Shown here one piece after another: positions 16,700 to 18,966 of a stretch of DNA of 18,966 nucleotides. Origin of the DNA: JBBIJH01 sp037446075 (GTDB lineage Bacteria; Bacteroidota; Ignavibacteria; UBA10030; JAHEZR01); contig JBBIJH010000041.1 in assembly GCA_037446075.1 (NCBI GenBank), forward strand, positions 1-18,966, written 5' to 3'. The translations under genes were made by a program, and so were the position numbers. Every line of letters begins with the position of its first letter. The first letter of the stretch is position 1. Below the pieces are notes generated by a model. That model did no database searches. It saw only the letters and a program-made list of their open reading frames with translations, and was not told the origin of the DNA.

Positions 16700-16935
16700 C
16701 AAGTAAGCTCCGTGGAACACTTCTCGACTGGTGTTTTGAGTCCCCGAACAATTTTCTCACGCATCTTGGGAATCGAGAGCAGATACAGCGTTTCTTGGAT
16801 TGCCCGCCAGTCATCGATTGAGATGAGAACGCCAGCGTTCTTCTTCCCAACAATATGGATTGGCTCGTGAGACTTTTCAAACTCGGCGAGAAGTTTTTCT
16901 GGAACCTTTACTTTCCGCGCTTCTACAGTTTTCAT
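16696..16935 (-). CDS. yefM: Phd/YefM-family antitoxin
   Basis: The 79-residue protein begins at the ATG at 16935 with GGAG 6 nt upstream; a TTG one codon earlier is less likely. The N-terminal half matches the Phd/YefM DNA-binding fold: MKTVEARKVKVPEKLLAEFE, then HEPIHIVGKKNAGVLIS and IDDWRAIQETLYLLS. The C-terminal tail (MREKIVRGLKTP onward) is the usual toxin-neutralising, protease-sensitive part. The antitoxin binds the YoeB toxin and, with it, represses their own promoter. A strong promoter and an inverted repeat lie just upstream. Symbol by family resemblance only. Confidence 0.9.
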   Translation of the reverse strand: MKTVEARKVKVPEKLLAEFEKSHEPIHIVGKKNAGVLISIDDWRAIQETLYLLSIPKMREKIVRGLKTPVEKCSTELTW

Positions 16936-16953
16936 CAAACTCTCCCTGTTGAA

Positions 16954-16979
16954 CTGATACGAATATAGTCATTTATCAG
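16954..16979. promoter_or_regulatory. Inverted repeat overlapping the toxin-antitoxin promoter, candidate autorepression operator
   Basis: A perfect CTGATA-14 nt-TATCAG inverted repeat brackets the -10 box and presumed start site. Phd/YefM-family antitoxins repress their own operons by binding palindromes at this location. The half-sites do not match the TGTACA core known for E. coli YefM, so the role is inferred from position. Confidence 0.5.
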
Positions 16980-16990
16980 AAGACAGTCAA
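16962..16990 (-). promoter_or_regulatory. Sigma70-type promoter of the toxin-antitoxin operon
   Basis: On the minus strand TTGACT (forward 16985-16990) and TATATT (forward 16962-16967) are separated by exactly 17 bp, close to the consensus TTGACA-17-TATAAT. Transcription would start near 16955, about 20 nt before the antitoxin ATG. Confidence 0.75.
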
Positions 16991-17144
16991 CCTTACCTGG
17001 TCCTTGCGCCAAGACATCCTTTGCCGCCGCAAGAAAATGAGTCCTTCGATAGCGGAAATTGGCTCATCCCTTCTGAGCCAGGCTGCGTGCCGAAGGCACG
17101 TTGGCAGGCAGGTCCGTATAAGCATTGCGGTGTTTTGCTAATCA
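16991..17144. other. Spacer between pxpC and the toxin-antitoxin promoter
   Basis: About 150 bp without a recognisable gene. It contains a perfect hairpin sequence, CGTGCC-GAA-GGCACG (17086-17100), which on the transcribed minus strand is followed by CAGCCTGG and not by a U-run. It could be a 3' stabilising stem for pxpBC mRNA or a dispersed palindromic repeat; it is not a standard intrinsic terminator. Confidence 0.4.
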
Positions 17145-18089
17145 TTAGACCAAACTCTCAGGACTCAGGAGCTTCTCTTGTGTGTGGAGAAGCTCCACGG
17201 CTTCTTCGAGTGAGACTTGTTGGAATCGGATTCGGTCTCTCGGTTTCAGCTGGCCAACTTGATGAAGGTCTGCACCGATCACCGTTGCGATCTTTGCATA
17301 TCCACCCGTAGTAGGGCGCTCTACAAAAAGGATGATTGGTTGTCCACTCGCTGGAACTTGAACTGCACCGACTGAAACACCCTCAGAAAGAATGTCAGCT
17401 CCGTGGAGATGTCGCAGTTCAGATCCCAAGAGTCTCACCCCAACCCGATCCGAGCTTTCGGAGACCGTGTACTCACTCGAGAGAAATGTATCGATACTCT
17501 CCTTCACGAAGTGGTCATCTTCCGGTCCAAGAATGACGCGAAGAGTGACGGCGGGTTCATACTTCGGCATCACTAAATCGCAGACTTTTTTTCCTGCCAT
17601 GGCTTCAAAACCCGGCGGCGGCTCGAACGAGTGGAGAACATCGCCTCCTCGCAATGGCCTTCCATCCAACCCCCCGAGCTTTGTGAGGAGATGGGTAGAC
17701 CGGCTGCCCATGAGCGTGGGTACATCGATCCCGCCCGCAACGCACAGATAGCAGCGAGCACCCGACCGCGTAGCATCGAAACTCAAAATCTCACCTTCCT
17801 TAACTGCGATAGCCTCCCACATCGGAATTTCCTTACCACCGAGCTTTGGCTGAAAGTCGGATCCTGTAATTGAGATTAGTGTGCTCGCTTGAATTTCGAA
17901 TTTCCCACCGACCAGCGTCATCTCAAGTCCCGCAGCGTTTTGGGGATTCCCCACCAGAAGATTCCCCAGGCGTAGTGAATACGAGTCCGCTGCCCCTGCT
18001 TCCGAGACTCCTTCCCCTGCAAAACCCCTTCGCCCAAGATCCTGCACCGACGTCAAGAAACCAGGCTTGATAACTCTGAGGAAGTTCAC
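17145..18089 (-). CDS. pxpC: 5-oxoprolinase subunit C (biotin-dependent carboxyltransferase-like, KipA family)
   Basis: Works with PxpB and PxpA in ATP-dependent hydrolysis of 5-oxoproline. The 314-residue protein carries the family blocks in order. VIKPGFLTSVQDLGRRGF is at residues about 6-23, with SEAGAADSYSLRLGNLLVGN following. Then come ITGSDFQPKLGG, YLCVAGGIDVP, SRSTHLLTKLGGLDGRPL, and GAVQVPASGQPIILFVERPT with TTGGYAKIATVI near the end. The start is a GTG at 18089 that overlaps the pxpB stop (GTGA), a coupling typical of pxpB-pxpC pairs. The frame is intact and of normal length even though its partner pxpB is frameshifted. Confidence 0.94.
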   Translation of the reverse strand: MNFLRVIKPGFLTSVQDLGRRGFAGEGVSEAGAADSYSLRLGNLLVGNPQNAAGLEMTLVGGKFEIQASTLISITGSDFQPKLGGKEIPMWEAIAVKEGEILSFDATRSGARCYLCVAGGIDVPTLMGSRSTHLLTKLGGLDGRPLRGGDVLHSFEPPPGFEAMAGKKVCDLVMPKYEPAVTLRVILGPEDDHFVKESIDTFLSSEYTVSESSDRVGVRLLGSELRHLHGADILSEGVSVGAVQVPASGQPIILFVERPTTGGYAKIATVIGADLHQVGQLKPRDRIRFQQVSLEEAVELLHTQEKLLSPESLV

Positions 18090-18819
18090 TTTGACTTCTC
18101 CTGAAGAATCTGCACCTGGTACTGGCCTCGTTTCAGCCGAGCTTGGATAGATTCAAATTCGGACGCCGAAATCTGAAAGAACCTCACCTTATCACCGGGG
18201 CAAAAGAGTGACGGTGGATTGCGGGTCGGGTCGAAGACTTTCAGTGGAGTCATCCCGATGAGACGCCATCCCCCCGGAGTTTCGATCGGATAAATCCCGG
18301 TTTGATTTCCTGCAATGCCCACACTCCCTGCCGGCACACGTACTCGCGGTTTAGCAAGCCGTGGCGTCGCGATCGATGCCGGAACTTCCCCCATGTATGG
18401 AAAACCGGGGGAGAATCCAATGAAGTAACCAAGTACGTTGCAGATGTGTGAACCCGGACGATCTCCCCCTCAGAGAGACGATGATACGATCCAACCTCGC
18501 GAAGGTCAGGTCCATACCGACCGCCGTAGCAGACTGGAACTTCGATGCATCTCCTGAGTGGCAGCTCGACCTCGTTCAGAGTAGCCGCGGACTCCTGGAT
18601 TTGACCAACAAGTGATGAGTAACTGCTTCTCAACGGGTTGAACAGGACAAGGAGTGTGCAGTAGCCAGGGACAATTTCCTCGACACCGGGGAGGGCCTTC
18701 CTTTTTAACGCAGCAGTCAGGAGGTGAACTTTTCGACTGGTCTCAGGATGGATAGATTCGCCGAGCTTGATGAGGAGGCCGCGATCCCCTGAGACGAGAA
18801 ACTTTAACTCGGATTTCAT
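18086..18819 (-). pseudogene. pxpB: 5-oxoprolinase subunit B (KipI family), interrupted by a one-base frameshift
   Basis: Two overlapping frames together make one PxpB. The first, from the ATG at 18819, reads normally through EVPVCYGGRYGPDLREV (93-109), then LSEGEIVRVHTSATYLV (115-131). It then loses the family sequence and stops at 18250. From about 18426 the other frame continues with FIGFSPGFPYMGEVP, ATPRLAKPRVRVPAGSVGIA, QTGIYPIETPGGWRLIG and an end at 18086. Adding one T after the Val131 codon gives YLVYFIGF and a single 244-residue protein, the normal size. No long homopolymer or slippery heptamer lies there, so programmed frameshifting is not evident. It is either a recent inactivating deletion or a sequence error; everything else in the gene looks well conserved. 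It overlaps pxpC by 4 bp and lies 62 bp after the cupredoxin gene. Confidence 0.88.
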
Positions 18820-18881
18820 GAGGCGGGATTATCTACCGAGTTTGAAAGAGGTTGGAGAATCAAAGAAGACCGCTAAAACGC

Positions 18882-18966
18882 CTACTCGACGTAGAGAGTC
18901 CCTTTCATCCCGAGATGGCCGATACCGCAAAAGTGTGAGCAACGATAGGTGTATTCTCCTTTCTGC
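18882..18966 (-). CDS. Cupredoxin / CuA-type copper protein, C-terminal fragment (partial)
   Basis: Only the last 27 residues lie in the window, ending at a TAG at 18882. They read GEYTYRCSHFCGIGHLGM followed by KGTLYVE. The spacing C-x3-C-x3-H-x2-M matches the metal site of cytochrome c oxidase subunit II-type (CuA) cupredoxin domains, where both cysteines, the histidine and the methionine bind copper. The residue after the first Cys-Ser is His where many subunit II proteins have Glu. It could be a terminal-oxidase subunit II, or a free-standing cupredoxin-like protein; the missing N-terminus (to the right of the window) would decide. Confidence 0.75.
   Translation of the reverse strand, partial: QKGEYTYRCSHFCGIGHLGMKGTLYVE

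Noticed and set aside
18424..18432. Programmed ribosomal frameshifting in pxpB
   Set aside because: No slippery heptamer, stimulatory Shine-Dalgarno or obvious pseudoknot is visible; deletion or sequence error is simpler.
1..18966. Phage, defence, secondary-metabolite or CRISPR system
   Set aside because: Apart from the toxin-antitoxin pair, no integrase, transposase, nuclease, repeat-spacer array or assembly-line enzyme is seen on either strand.

Overview
The window comes from a Gram-negative bacterium. The evidence is a relic of an outer-membrane beta-barrel gene, several exported enzymes with Sec or Tat signals, and Shine-Dalgarno-type ribosome sites. Base composition looks moderate. The gene mix resembles Acidobacteriota or an allied heterotrophic phylum such as Gemmatimonadota or Calditrichota: a DPP-IV-type S9 peptidase, DUF885, DUF5916, a GH27 with NPCBM and Ig-like modules, and an SDR lacking the YxxxK motif. 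That placement is an inference from gene content and no taxonomic marker is present. Every gene I can support lies on the minus strand, so transcription runs from high to low coordinates. I see no rRNA, tRNA, CRISPR array or insertion sequence.

Right part (about 16.4-18.97 kb, then 14.27-16.3 kb). At the edge is the C-terminus of a cupredoxin/CuA-type protein. A 5-oxoproline (pyroglutamate) block follows: pxpB (broken by a one-base frameshift), pxpC, then an MFS transporter and pxpA. A complete Phd/YefM-YoeB toxin-antitoxin pair with its own strong sigma70-like promoter sits between pxpC and the MFS gene.

Middle (13.2-14.1 kb). This is an eroded gene related to the CBM9-like/DUF5916 outer-membrane family. 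It keeps a signal peptide, the N-terminal binding-domain start, a central motif and the C-terminal barrel strands, but it has lost most of the barrel and carries stops and frameshifts.

Left part (1-13.2 kb). This is a compact, probably co-transcribed series: dipeptidyl peptidase IV, GH3 glycosidase with PA14 domain, rhamnulokinase, Tat-exported M24 (Xaa-Pro) peptidase, DUF885 metallopeptidase-like protein, GH27 alpha-galactosidase, DHDPS/NAL-family aldolase, and an SDR cut by the left edge. Most gaps are 0-45 bp and several genes overlap.

Taken together, proline-directed exopeptidases, pyroglutamate catabolism, galactosidase/GH3 enzymes and a rhamnose kinase suggest scavenging of proline-rich, galactose- and rhamnose-bearing material, for example plant hydroxyproline-rich glycoproteins or arabinogalactan-proteins. 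That reading is an inference. Three separate lesions in one window (the DUF5916 relic, the pxpB frameshift, and a TAA inside the GH3 signal peptide) suggest either gene decay or residual sequence error.
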